Of a stretch of DNA of 64,000 nucleotides, positions 1-13,175 are shown one piece after another. Origin of the DNA: Chrysomallon squamiferum (Eukaryota; Mollusca; Gastropoda; Neomphalida; Peltospiridae); contig CM022676.1 of NCBI GenBank assembly GCA_012295275.1, positions 2,674,369 through 2,738,368 of the forward strand. The letters run 5' to 3'. The first letter of the stretch is position 1; every line of letters starts with the position of its first letter. The translations under genes and the position numbers were made by a program. The notes under the pieces were generated by a model. It was not told the origin of the DNA. It worked only from the letters and a program-made list of their open reading frames with translations, and made no database searches.

Positions 1-1190
1 TAATTATTAAGCTTTATTAAGTTAAACACTAATGAGAACAACAGTATTGTATTTAACTAGAATGTAGCATTCCACTGATTATATGGCTGATCTGAAGAAA
101 TAAACAAAAAATATTAATTTGCACAGATGAAAATACCACTGAAAATATTCATTACTATCTTTATCTCTGTGAAGAATTAATTTTATTTCTGAATATGAAA
201 TTTTTAATATATTTTAAAACATGATTTTCTAACATAAAAATTAAAAATTTACATAATTTTCATAAAATTATATCTCAGACTATCTCCAGATGTGTTTTTC
301 ACCAATAGAAAGTTTAAATTGTCTTTTTTAATATTAATTAATGTTAGATTGTAACATTAAATTGTTTTTCATAACAGAGCAATATTTCTTCACTTTAAGA
401 AATGAAAAGTTCAAAATAATAGTATGTGCTGTAAATTTAAAATATTTTTTATTCATGTTTACATTTGAGTGTTAAAACATAATTACAGTGTTTTTATATA
501 TATACATTTTCTGTTATTCTTTTAATTGCAAATAAATATTTTTTCTATTGCTTTTGTATTTAACATTTATGTTTTGTTTTTAAATATATATATATACTTA
601 CAAAACAAAATGTTCAATCAGTGACACAACTGAACAATGTTAAACATACAAAGAATGTTATTGTAACTCGCCAAGTATTCTGAAGATTTGATTGTAGGTT
701 TACTTTGGGCTGGAATGCTTTTGGACCAGTACTCTCAAATTGTATCACTAATTTCCTAGAGTTATTTGAAGGCAGAGTGTTACCAAAAAATCACATATTT
801 TACAACATACACAATTATTAGTCCATGTATCAAAAGCTCATGAGCCACATGTTTATAATATTTTTGATTTAGATTTACATTTGAGTGCTAAAACATTTAG
901 TCATTACAAATACAAATTATGTTCTACTACTTTTGTATATGCATTGTTTGTCTTTCAAAACGGCCACAACTGGATTTATATAGTGAAAATCTAATTTCTG
1001 TGATTAATACATTTGTTTTTGTTTTAAATCTTTCTAATTTGTATACACTAACAGACTAATAATTTCTATATTGTAAAATAAAGCTCAGAACATAAATATT
1101 ATTATAAGTAATAGTTAACATCTTTCTTTTAACGTATGAATTAAAAACAAAATAATAATAATAAAAATAAACGAACAAAAGTTCACTTAC
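1..1190. other. A+T-rich non-coding stretch
   Basis: I see no exon-like reading frame with splice signals on either strand. Short TA and A/T runs only. A decayed signal exon at its right edge points into it on the minus strand, so it may be the start of an intron. Confidence 0.5.
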
Positions 1191-1245
1191 CTAGACAATA
1201 TCTTACAATCAAGACGAAAAGAAGTAATTATGTCAACAATGCCAT
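1191..1245 (-). pseudogene. Decayed signal-peptide first exon
   Basis: This 55-nt exon is a paralogue of the intact first exon at 14513-14567: ATG GCA TTG TTG, then 13 codons ending TGT CTA G and a GTAAG donor in phase 1. Codon 6 is TAA (1228-1230), so translation stops after MALLT. The remaining codons still spell a hydrophobic leader (LLLFVLIVRYCL). The upstream block at 1307-1322 is retained. No downstream exons are visible below 1190, so it is either the start of a gene lying outside the window or an orphan copy. Confidence 0.75.
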
Positions 1246-1306
1246 TGTTTATGTTGTGACAGCATCTTTCTTCCAAGTACACGAGCTGTTCTCTAGGTTA
1301 ACTACC

Positions 1307-1322
1307 TGTGTCACGTTATTAC
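1307..1322 (-). promoter_or_regulatory. Conserved upstream block of the first-exon module
   Basis: The 16-nt string TGTGTCACGTTATTAC (plus-strand reading) occurs exactly here, at 14635-14650 and at 16673-16688. It lies 62-68 nt upstream of the two signal-exon ATGs. Its place in three copies of the first-exon module suggests core promoter or 5' UTR sequence. Function is inferred from conservation only. Confidence 0.45.
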
Positions 1323-1742
1323 AGCTGTCATTGTGTAAAAGTCTCTACTTTCTTCATATATTTAATTAACTTCATTTCTTACTTAGCGCCTCAGTTTATC
1401 TCTTTCTTCAGTTTAGATATAAAATAAATTACCAAAAAGGCTTTTACAATAAACTGAATTAGTTGTACACGATATGGTCAACATATACAATTATTTTTGT
1501 TGTTACTAATTTATTTTATATCAAAGTTATACGTTTGTTACAATTACTTTTTTGTTTTATTATTGGTATTCTCTGTTTATCCAATTTATAACAGCAGTTT
1601 CTTAGAAACGTATTTTTGAGTACATTTCTGATATGACATACGTTTTTCTTTTGACTAGTTTCTTTCTCGAAAAACAAAACGGAAATAATTTGAAGAAACA
1701 TATTTATTATACTGTATATAACAGTTAAACAATCATCTACTA

Positions 1743-1748
1743 TTTATT
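1743..1748 (-). terminator. Candidate poly(A) signal of gene A
   Basis: AATAAA on the minus strand, 110 nt after the predicted gene A stop at 1858. A second AATAAA lies near 1700. It is a common word in such A+T-rich DNA, so support is position only. Confidence 0.4.
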
Positions 1749-1857
1749 GAATTTAGCTTTTATCAAAGAAAACATGAAGTCTCAGTGTTAGTAGATAGAA
1801 TATATTAACTATTACACTAATTAAAAACATACACAATACAAAGTTACTTCAGTTATA

Positions 1858-1976
1858 TCATTTGTCACCTTTCTTCACATTTTCATACAGGTTCAGTTTG
1901 GTGTATTGTGGTTCTTCTCTGCTTTCTTGTAGATCTTCATACATGTGGTCAGCTTTTACAATATTATTTTCAACAC
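1858..1976 (-). CDS. Gene A last exon: second ITAM and stop
   Basis: The acceptor TTTCAG is followed by a phase-1 exon of 38 residues and TGA (1858-1860). It contains YEDL, eight residues, then YTKL, an ITAM with the usual spacing, followed by YENV. The residues around are acidic and polar, as in signalling tails. It joins in frame to the phase-1 donor at 2075. Confidence 0.75.
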
Positions 1977-3539
1977 CTGAAATAGTTTTAAAATTTTTAA
2001 ATAAAATTTCTTCTCTTTATAAATGGCAGTGATTTCAAGTTACAGTTTAAAAAAAAAAACTATATAGGTTTTACCAGTTTGTCTCAGATTCTTGAGAATT
2101 CTTGAGTATTCAGTAGTATCTCTGTTTTGTTGAAGTCCTTCGTATGTCTGGTCTGTAACTGGACTCGGATGTTCCATAACTGTAAAGATAACAAAAATCA
2201 GTAACTGATAAATACACAGCTATTACAAAAGCAACAGTCACTACTACAAAAACTGCTTTCGACTAGTGGTGCATAATATCATACATTAGTTCTAAAAATT
2301 AGATTTGCTATGTTATTTTTGTTTTTTAACCTTAATGTAAAAGATAAAAATACAAAGATAGCGATTATATTAAGGAAAATTAAGGGAAAACACACGTGTC
2401 AATTACTGTTACTATTTAGTTTTCAACGTTTTGTAAATTGTGTAATCAGTTACCGGATTTGTTTGAAAATGGTCTGCATCTTCTAAGAAAAAAAACAATT
2501 ATCACTATGAGAACAATTTCAGTCACAGAACCAAGAGCTCCTCATACAGCTGCACCAAGCAGAGAACTAGAACTACTATGTTCTTCTGAAGTTGTAATAC
2601 ATAAATAACATTTATAATAACATTTGTTTCTTCTGAAAATTGAATAACGTAAAAACAAAAATTGTTATAAAACTGTAGTAATTAAACTCCATAATAACAG
2701 TTAATTCTTCAGCAGCTGTTATCATTACTTAAACATGAATGATGTTATTATCTCTTTCTTTTGTGATCAATAATTAAAAATAAGCAATAATATAACTGTA
2801 AAATCGTAATTACAAATTATATATCAGCGTAATGTTTGTTATTTTAAAACTGTTAAGTTTATTAATACAACAAATATTATCATTTTCTTCCTTTCAGTTA
2901 AGACAGTTTCTAATGTTAGTGAAAAGAAAGAACAGATTTCAGGTAGGTGATTAGATTAGATTGAATATTCTACACTGATATATATATAATATTAATAAAT
3001 TAATTAAATGGTTTGATGATCACTGTAAAATGCTTCCACTGAAATTCAACAAAATTCTATAAAATAAGAAAATAAATATACTTATGCACGTAGATATGCA
3101 TACATACAAATGACCAATCAATCATACACACAAATAAAGACATGCACATACAGCTATATACACAGTAATACACAGAAAAATATACTCTGTTACTGAAATA
3201 AAACATTAAAAAGATGATAAATTCAATATAAGTAAATGTTAAAATTCATATAGTGAATTATATATCTCTCAACCACAAAAATACATATATTTATATTTTT
3301 AACTTGTGAAACTTATAATTATTTTTTCTTCTAGTGGTAATAATAAAAATGAATAGGATTGTCGTATTAATTAATTTTAATATTTGTTTTATCTTTTAAT
3401 TATTTACATTTGTGTATGTATCTATGTACATACATACATGCATGCATACACAAATGTAAATAATTAAAAGATAAAACAAATATTAAAATATTATATATAT
3501 ACTCAGAAAATGTGAACAAACTTAAATGAACAAAATGAA

Positions 3540-3572
<33 letters not shown>

Positions 3573-3588
3573 CATAATAATCATAATC

Positions 3589-3619
<31 letters not shown>

Positions 3620-6600
3620 TAAATATAAATAAAAATAATTTAAAAATATTAAATAAATAAAGTAAAAAGAAATAACAATACTTAGATCGACATTTAGATC
3701 AAAGTATTCTTTCAATTTAATTTATATGGATATTTGCTTGGTGTAAAATATTTTAAAACTTTATAAAATAAAAGAAGATGCTAATTAACCTTTTGTAATT
3801 GCTTGAATGGTGACATAATCACTTCTATTATCTGAAGTTCTCATGTCTTCAGCTGAAATTCTCACATCATAAACTGTTTTATCGTGGAGATTGGTGATCT
3901 TAAAAAATATTTTCTGTCCCTGTGTTGAGTCATTAAACCATTTACTTGTCCAAGAAGTAATCCAGTTAGAGTCACTTTGTAATTTGTACTGCAGTATAAA
4001 TCTTTGTTTGAAATTACCACCTGGGTAGTTAGGTAGCCAGGACAAGAACACTGTGTCTGATGTTGATTCTCTTTCTTGTTGGAACTCTTTAGGAGGAAAA
4101 GGTGGACCTGCTCCAGTTAGGTTCACAGAGAACTCAGAGCATCCAACTTCATTACAGACAGACAGTTTGTATGTTCCAATGTCGTTTTGAGTAAAATTAC
4201 TGATACTGAGATAAAACGTGTAACCAGAATTTGTTACTGTTTTACTGTGTATTTGTAATGTAACACTTTCCTGTACTACATCTGTGTTATTATAATGTGT
4301 TTGTTTATCAAAGTTATTCCAAGTAAATGTTGGGAAGTTTGGCTTGGAAAACACAGATTTGATTAGTCTGACAGGTCTTCCAGTCTCAGCTCCCAGGATA
4401 CTGTTTGCCTTGGTCTCCATAGCAATCTTTGGTGTTGCTATAGTTTAATAATAAAACTAATTTGTAACAATTATGTACAGTTTAACTATTATAGTTAATA
4501 AAGAGACCAAAAATTATTTTTATTTTAGATCTGAATTTTCAAATTTAATAATTAATTTATGATTGTAAAATATTTAACTTGCAAAGTATACGAAAGAAGC
4601 AACTTATAACATGGAAAACATCAAGGCAGGCTTTGGTGATCTATACAGTGAACCCTTGATTTAACAGAGAATGAGTAGCGTGGAAAAAGAAACTCAGACA
4701 TTTTGTAGTGAGGTGTTAAAAATAACACAAATATTGATATTGGTAATGTAGGATAACATACAGAAATAAATTTTCTTTAAAATAACAGATTTTAAAAAGC
4801 CTGACAGACAGCAGATTGAACTGGCTCAGCCATTATCATATAATTCATTCCAAATCAGTGGAGATTGGAGATTATTTATACATTTCCCAGATTTCTCTCC
4901 AGAGTTTTCCTAAATCAAGTAAGAATAGGTTGGGTTTACTGACAAACACCAATAATTTGCGTGTTAAAAATTATTACTAAAAAACTTTAGTTATTCCATT
5001 GTTTATTTTACTTTTCTAATCAGAGAAATCAAATTACAACTATAAAATCCCTTTTACATAAATATCAGCAGATTTGGTTTGACTCAGTTTTCCAGATCTA
5101 TCTCTAATTCCATTATGTACACTACAAGTGTACGTTCCTCCATCTTCACATATAACAGATTTAAACATCAGTCTGTACTGACTGTTTCCAACAACAACTC
5201 CACTAACATCCTCTATAAATACTCCATTCCAATAATGTTTAAAACTTGTAAACGTCAAGTTGCCAGGACGACCATCAGCAAAACACGTAATATTTGCTGT
5301 TATGTTTTCTGTTGTATTCACTGAATCAAAAGTGATGTCTAAGAAAAATTGCTAAAATAATAAGTAAATATTGTTAATTTGTTTAAATAAACAGCTACAA
5401 GTTTGGAGACAGAACAAACAGATACTTACAGCTGACAACAACTTCAGTGTCGCGTGACTTAACAAGGTAGACATATTCTTTTGTAGTGACGTTTGCTTCA
5501 CATGTGTAATTACCATGATTTGTTCTGTTCAAGTTTGTTAAAATTAACTTTCCATTATTAATCAGCTCTTGTCGATCAAATGTCCACTTGAGTTCAGCTG
5601 GACGAGGATTGCTGTCTGATGTACAGGTCAAGGTCAGGTCATCACTTTCTTTAAGAAGTCCTGATTTTGAAAATGTGACTTTGATTCTGGGATAATCTAA
5701 AATATGACCAAGTTGAAATAATAAAATTAATATTAAACATCTAACAACTCTTTCTAAATGAATGTACTATATTCTTTCTTATAAAGAAACTGAATTTCTG
5801 TTTATTTCTTACAACTGTTTTATTCTGATAATTATTTAAAAGCAACTGAAAAGATGTTGACATGATTTAGATTTCAATTTTCAACAGACTAATACTTTTT
5901 AATTCAGTGAGTACTTAGCAGTAACGTTTCCAAAATTAAAATCAAACAGATCATTAAAAATGTTTGAGGTAACAAATATCGTACAGTAAATGTTTAGTTG
6001 TATCTTATTAGATTCATGTCTTTGTTGTTCGTTTCTGTCTGTGTATTCATTCCCAGCTGAACATTTGTAGCAGACTCCATTGTCTTCCTTTGTGGGTGTC
6101 AGTGACAAGTTAAATCCTGTGTGTTGTACATCAGATCCATTTCTAATCCAGTAAAACTGAGCTGCTGCATTTCCTTTACCACTGTCAGGTAAAGAACAAA
6201 TCAAAGAGCCTCCTGTGTTTTCTAGCCATGGCTGTTTAGGATCTGATGAAAGTGTTGTTTTGTGTGGATGATCTATTTAAAACATTTTCATTTTAATTCA
6301 GATAAAGATGTCTTGATTTTTGTTTTTCATATAAATAAGCAGGAAAATATATACATTTTGTTGTATCTGCAATTTTGTTAAATTATTATTTTCTTCTGAA
6401 TTGTGAATGGAATACCGACACAGAAATATATTTACTAATATAAAAAAGAAGTATTTGTTATATTTATTTCTAAGAATTAATTGTTTTTAAACATTTATTT
6501 CACAAATTCAAGGTCAGTGTTACAAATATTTATGTAAATATGTAAATATAAAAAAAAAATGTTGCTGATTGCAAATTCTTAATCAGTTGTGCCATATTTT

Positions 6601-9600
6601 TCAACATGACTCACTGACTGCAGACAAAAGAAGTTGTAAACATTTTTAATAAAAAAATAAACCCTGATATTGTCTAAATTACTGAGGTGGTAAAGTAAAT
6701 ACCTTGGTTATAAAAGTTCCTACTCATAACAAACAAAACCGCGAAGTAACGCTATACTTGTAAGTAGTGTGGTTAAGCCAACTGGGTGATTTTGCAAAGG
6801 AATTGCCAAAAGGTGAAATTTTATTACAATCCAATAATTACCAGTCACTGTTTGGGTTAGATCTGCATTGCTAATTAGAATTAATCCTTGATTACCACAC
6901 TAATACTAGTATTATAGATAAACAGGCGGAAATAGTGGAAATAAATCAATTAACATATTTCAAAAACCTCACAAGTTTGATAAATGTGAATAAAACTTAC
7001 AGGAACAAAGAGATAACAGTAGTGTTGTGGTTACTTGCACACAATTAGACTACCACGTGAGATGAAAGGTTCACGTTTCTTTGAAGGCTTAAGAAATAAT
7101 GGTCCCATGTTTCTTGTAATTACTATATGCAGGTAAATGATCAATATTATTACGAGTGTGTATTGATACCTAAATGAATTCATTCATTTAGTTTTGCACG
7201 TTTTGCATTGTCTTATTTAATTTATTATAATGGCAGAGCAACCTAAAAATGACAAATATGAAACCTTCTATGCAGTGTAAAGTGAAATTAATAAGAATAG
7301 TTTTCATTAAATCTACTTATAACAGTGACCATTACTGGCTATTGTAAGAAACCAACATTTTGACAATCAGAAAACAAGTAATGACTGGCGAATCAAAAAT
7401 TGTTTGACGATACACAAAAACTTTCGTACACTCACCAAACGTTCATATATACTAACAGTTTTAAAATGATCACAGAATTTAAATTTCTTGCTGCTACTAC
7501 CATGACAGAAGTTTGCTTCTGAGAGAAATATGGAAAGGAAAAAAAAAGGTCCTGTCCTCAGTGATAGACTATTTATTAGTTGACAACTGATAGGCATTTA
7601 ACTGAAACATTTGTAATAAGAAAATATTCCAACTTCATAAACCGGCACGCTGACTAAAACAGCATATCTCATTGGTTCCAAGTGAATACAGTTTTGACAG
7701 TCTACTCTCTCTCACTGTAGATAGGTAGATAGATGGATCTATAAAAAAAAAAGCAAAAATAAATTGACTAAAACTGTGTTGTGTTACCACGGTGTGATCA
7801 TTGTGTTAGATGTAAATGGCCATTTATTAACAATACAAGTCAAATAAATTTGAAAATAAAAATAAAATAAATGAATTAACGTTGAGAACTAGATGTCATT
7901 ACAAAAAAAAAACACACAAATAAACTGATACTCAATATAAACATTTAAAAAATATCTAACATTAAAAGTCTTACACCACACATCAAGTATTCCAGTGTTG
8001 GATGTTACAAGAGTTTGTCCAGGAATCCCTGCGTGGCAGTAAACACTGTGTCCATCATCTGACTCAGTCAGTGTTAGCGACAGAGAACTCTTTCTTACAG
8101 TCAGGTCACCTGATGTGATATTTATGTTGGTGATTCCTGTGTTTATCTGTTCATTATTCTTGTACCAGTAAACAGAGGAGACTGGGTTGCTAGGTGACGT
8201 GACACATGTCAGAGAGTCAAAACCTTCACTGATTTTTTTATTATTCTGTGAACTGATGTTTAATAGTGTCACCTATTTTACTTGTACTGTAACAAATGTG
8301 TAAATAATCAGTAACTTTGCTTTATCGTACTTAACATCTATTAAAATATTATTTACTTATTTGTCATAATAAAATCAGAATGAATAATTTGCATATTAAG
8401 TAACACATGAAAATACTTCATACTCAGGCATCAAAAGTTTGTAATATTTTTTGTTGCATCTATATAAAAAATTACAAAAAGGTAAATACATTTACTTAAA
8501 GTAATAAAAATACAGAATGCTTTGGGTAATTAATGTTATCTTACCTGGAAAGTTAGAGGTACAAATAAACTTCTCATAAACGTCATTGTTAAAAGACTGA
8601 TGAATCAGTTGAGTGGAGACATTAACTTTTCCTTGTACAGTTAAATAATTCATAGTCAGCCTGGCAGCTGTTTTAACTTGTATAGTTGTACAACCGTTAC
8701 TGACTTTTGTAGCAACTGGAGTCAAGTTCTTAAATAGAAAGATAGCAGAAATATAATTATTATTATTAGTTTATTCCTTTAACTAATATAATATTAACAA
8801 TAGATATGTTTTTCTAATAAATGCTCATTGGGTCTGTTCAAAGGTGAAAATCATTTATTAAAGTTTATAATTGTACTAACTGAACAATGTTTTAGTTATT
8901 TTTGTATCAGGAGAGAATCATCACTTTTGTCATGTAAACCTATCATTACAATATAAGGGGAAAAAAAGAGGTATATAAATAATTAGTTTTTTAAATGTTG
9001 GTGTTTTTAATGAAGGGATTAGTTGGAATGTTTCCTGGCTTTTGGTAAAGTTAAAAAAAAAAAAAAAAACACAAACACACACCAAATAAAGTAATTATAA
9101 TAATGCACCAATAACTTTTCTTTATATTTTACAAATTTAGTTATGAACACAAACGTACCACAGAAGATTCACCAAAAAAATTCCAGGAGATGTTCACAAC
9201 TGGGTAAGCACAGCCAGTCGTTACACTGACAGTAAAATCTTTCTCAGAATCAATGTATGTCTCCACTGGACACGCATACGTGAAATCAACAAAGCTAAAA
9301 CGTAATAATAATAACAAATAAAAGAACAATAAACAGACTTTATGCTACCAGCATATTCGACTATTCTATAACTGTGTTAGTAATGTTGAGGAAAAAAACA
9401 AAACACCTAGGTTTAGTTTAAAGAATAGTGACGAGGTTTCTCTTCAGGACAAGAAAAAAAAAAGTATCAACAGAGCTACTTTATATATTTCATCTTTACT
9501 ATTTTTATTATAATTTGAAAAGCCGTCAAACCGTTATAAATTCAAATCTTCACCTGCTAATTATCAGTCTTTTGATTGTTTTTGATTGACAAACTTATAA

Positions 9601-9662
9601 AATTACAAAGGTGCAGATTTTTTCAAGAACAAAAATATATATATATATATATACACACACAA

Positions 9663-9733
<71 letters not shown>

Positions 9734-9754
9734 TATTTACAATAAAACAATAAA

Positions 9755-9828
<74 letters not shown>

Positions 9829-12800
9829 TATAATAAAAATAATAATAATAATAATAATAATAAAACTTAGAAGATGGTCAGCATTTGACATTCGTGGTTT
9901 TACATAAGGTAAATGAAACAGCTCGAAATCTCTGTAACTTTCTTGTATTGTATAAAGACTTTTTTCTTGGTCACAGTATTCCCTATTCCTGTTTTTAACA
10001 ATAGCAATAGCAACTGATCACAATACATCATATTTAAAGTGGTTAATTTCAAAACGTAGCTGAAATAGAGACTTGAAATTCTGCCTGCTTATTTTTTTCC
10101 TAATTGCTAATGTCCATTAAATTATAGTGTGTTTTCATTTAATTTATAAAATTTCTTGATACTAATGTAATCCAAGTTGATAGTTAAAAACGTGACCATC
10201 TGAAAATTTCAAGAATATCACTGAGAAAACTACAGTATATTATATATATATATATATATCTCTTTTAAAAATAAAAACAAACAACAAACAGACACACACA
10301 AAAAAAAAATAATAATAAAAAAATGAATCAAACAACATAAGTTAAGATACTATTGTTTAAAACAAGTGCATAATATGTTCCTTTTAAAGATAGAGATGAA
10401 AACAAAAAAAATGAAAACAGGAAAGAAAACTAGTGTGATTGACTACTTATTAATTTAAGTGAATGCATCTTCATAGGACTAACAGAAACAAAAATGTCTA
10501 TTTCAGCGAGAAAACACATATGATGAACCTATATTTTAATTTATGTTCTCGATCTATAAAGGTGTACATCGGTTTTCCTCAAAATCAGTTATAAAAAAAT
10601 AAAAGCTGGTCAAATATTTTGCATTCTGTGATTATACACACTATATTGTTTCTGAGAAGTGTCATTTTAATTATTTTGGCCAAGCGTGAGAAAAAATATC
10701 TTTCAGTTTAATTATATAAAATCTTTATAAAGAAGTCATGTAGTTGAAATTTATAAAATGAGTTTGTAGTCCTATGAAAATGCAACTGAAAACATAAGTA
10801 GATATATGTTTAAATAAGAATGACTTGAAATGACTGAAACTACATTGAAAACTAACCTGTCATATATATAATGTTACTAGTTTCATGAAAACTAGAAGTA
10901 ACAATAAATTATTGATTCATCAGATTGTCACTTGTTTTTGAGGTATATATCTAGGCTTGGAACCTTTCAATCTAGTCCCCACTTATTATGTTCTAAAAAG
11001 TTTTTATATTTCGTTTCTTGTAAAAAAAAAAAAAACAACAAAACGTATGAACCTGTAAGGAAAAGTCTTTTCTGGCAAAAGTATTGTGAAAACACCAGTA
11101 CCAGGGTGAAAGTATGTATGATATTTATCATTAAATTAAATAATGTCATTTTTGAGAATTAAGTCTTTTAACTGTTTACCTCTAATATTAACTTCCTATT
11201 ATTCACACAAAAAAAAAAATGTTGTGACGATAGAAATCTTACATCACTATAAATGTGTTCTGATCTATAAATGTTTTCTTATTTTCTTCTTTCAGTCAAA
11301 CAGATAGTCAGATAGATCCTGATTATCTCTGGGATTAGAATTAAAACGATTACGAGGAGGTAAATATACTGAACATAATGTAATAGTTTTATGAGTTGAG
11401 AATTGTACAGCCACCTGCTGGAAATTAGTATTAAATTGAACTGTATTCTGGGCTATGTTTTCAATAAAACTTATGGATGAAGCCATGGAAACTGTACCTT
11501 CATCTTCATGAAATATACGATAAAGCTTAATCTGCTAATAGTGTCAGTTTCCTTCAGAAGAGAAACTGCAATAAGGCAGTATTTTTTTATGAAGGTAATT
11601 CGTCAATGTTCGATCTAAACTCGTGACAGTATCACTAAATAAATGTATTTGCTATAACTGGAGATATTTTAATCTTATCTCTTGTTCGTTGAGATGTAGA
11701 TGCTGATATAGATGTTATCTTGAGATGAGGTTTCTATCATGTAGTCAATATCAAGAGACAAAAAAGACTGTTAGTCAGGATAAAATTGTATTCATTCTTC
11801 TTTAATTGTGTCATATATCATGGTTTGAACATTTTGAATGTATGGTATGTGTTCCTTAGTTGGTCTTACTGAAGCCTAACTTCTCAGTAGAAATCCACCT
11901 TGACAGACTGTTAGATTCTCAAGATACTTGAATTTATTTCTGTGCAAGCTCCCTTATTAAATAACACTACATCATTTGGTCTGGTTAAGTCCGTCTGTAT
12001 TTGAATAATTCTTGTAGATACTTCCACAGCTGAAATGGATTTTCAACTTTCAATTACTTCAGTTTTTCACTTTGGTCATTCTTGCTAATATGTGAAGAGC
12101 TTCTCCTTGTAGTTGGTGCTTACCACATCATTCTTACATCCCTTGTTGTCATGATCATATTGAACACAAGAAGCACGTATCACTTTGCTATGACATGCAT
12201 TTTGACATTTAAAACACAGCAGAGGGTTTGGAATTTAAGACAGACAGGTATACTCAGCCTCAACAGATTCCGGCCAACACTTATCGGCGTCACATGACCC
12301 AAGTAAAGATAATATATGCAATGCTCTTTCACTGACAGACCCAATAACTAGAAAGCCTGGAAAGGCTTGAGAGGTAATAACCTTTATTTCATAAGCCAGT
12401 TTATCATCATCCAAAGATGAAACGTTACATACACACACACACATATAAAGTGGGAACTGGTTTAGTTTGAAATGGTGATTATCCCCTTGTATGAACCCTG
12501 GATATACATCTTAATAGTAAGAAAACAGTTTCCATGTAGGTTTGTAAAGTTTGAACCAAGACAGAAATTTATATGTATTCAAATATCTGTATCTGTATAT
12601 TTTTGTTTAAAGTATGGCAAGGTTTAGTACAAAAGAGCAATTATTTCGACTATGCTGCTTCCTTGCATGATCCCTGCATAAGTTATGATGTATCTAACGA
12701 TTTAAAAAAAAAAAAAAAAAAATAAATAAAAAACACATGTAAATATAACAACAACAATAATAACTGCTTACAAAACTTACTTGCAAAAGGAGCTCTAAGT

Positions 12801-13143
12801 GTTAACCTCACAGAATATACAAAGTTTTGATAAGTTTCAGTAACATTCCAGGTTCCTGCGTGTTTTGTTTCATTAAAAGTAAAAATCTCAAGAGTTATGA
12901 CATGTGTAGACTGTCTTGTTACATTGTAATTAAATCCAGAACCACACGGTCCACCTGATGCAAAACATGCTCCTTGTGCTGATCCATTCAGTATGAAAAT
13001 AAGAGATCCTGTTATGTCTTCTTCACTGTTTGTGTAGATCAAAACAAGAAACTGACCAAGCACTGGCATTTTCTTGTCTGTGGTAAGAATTCTATTTCCT
13101 TCAAAGATAATAAAAGTAATGAAAATAGATATATATATATATA

Positions 13144-13175
<32 letters not shown>

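Noticed and set aside
7367-7597. 76-codon minus-strand frame between Ig3 and Ig4 of gene A
   Set aside because: No Ig, TM or tail features and no matching splice sites; chance frame in an intron.
12082-12444. Overlapping frames on both strands with moderate codon-like composition
   Set aside because: No recognised domain or splice structure; perhaps eroded mobile-element DNA, but not supportable as a gene.
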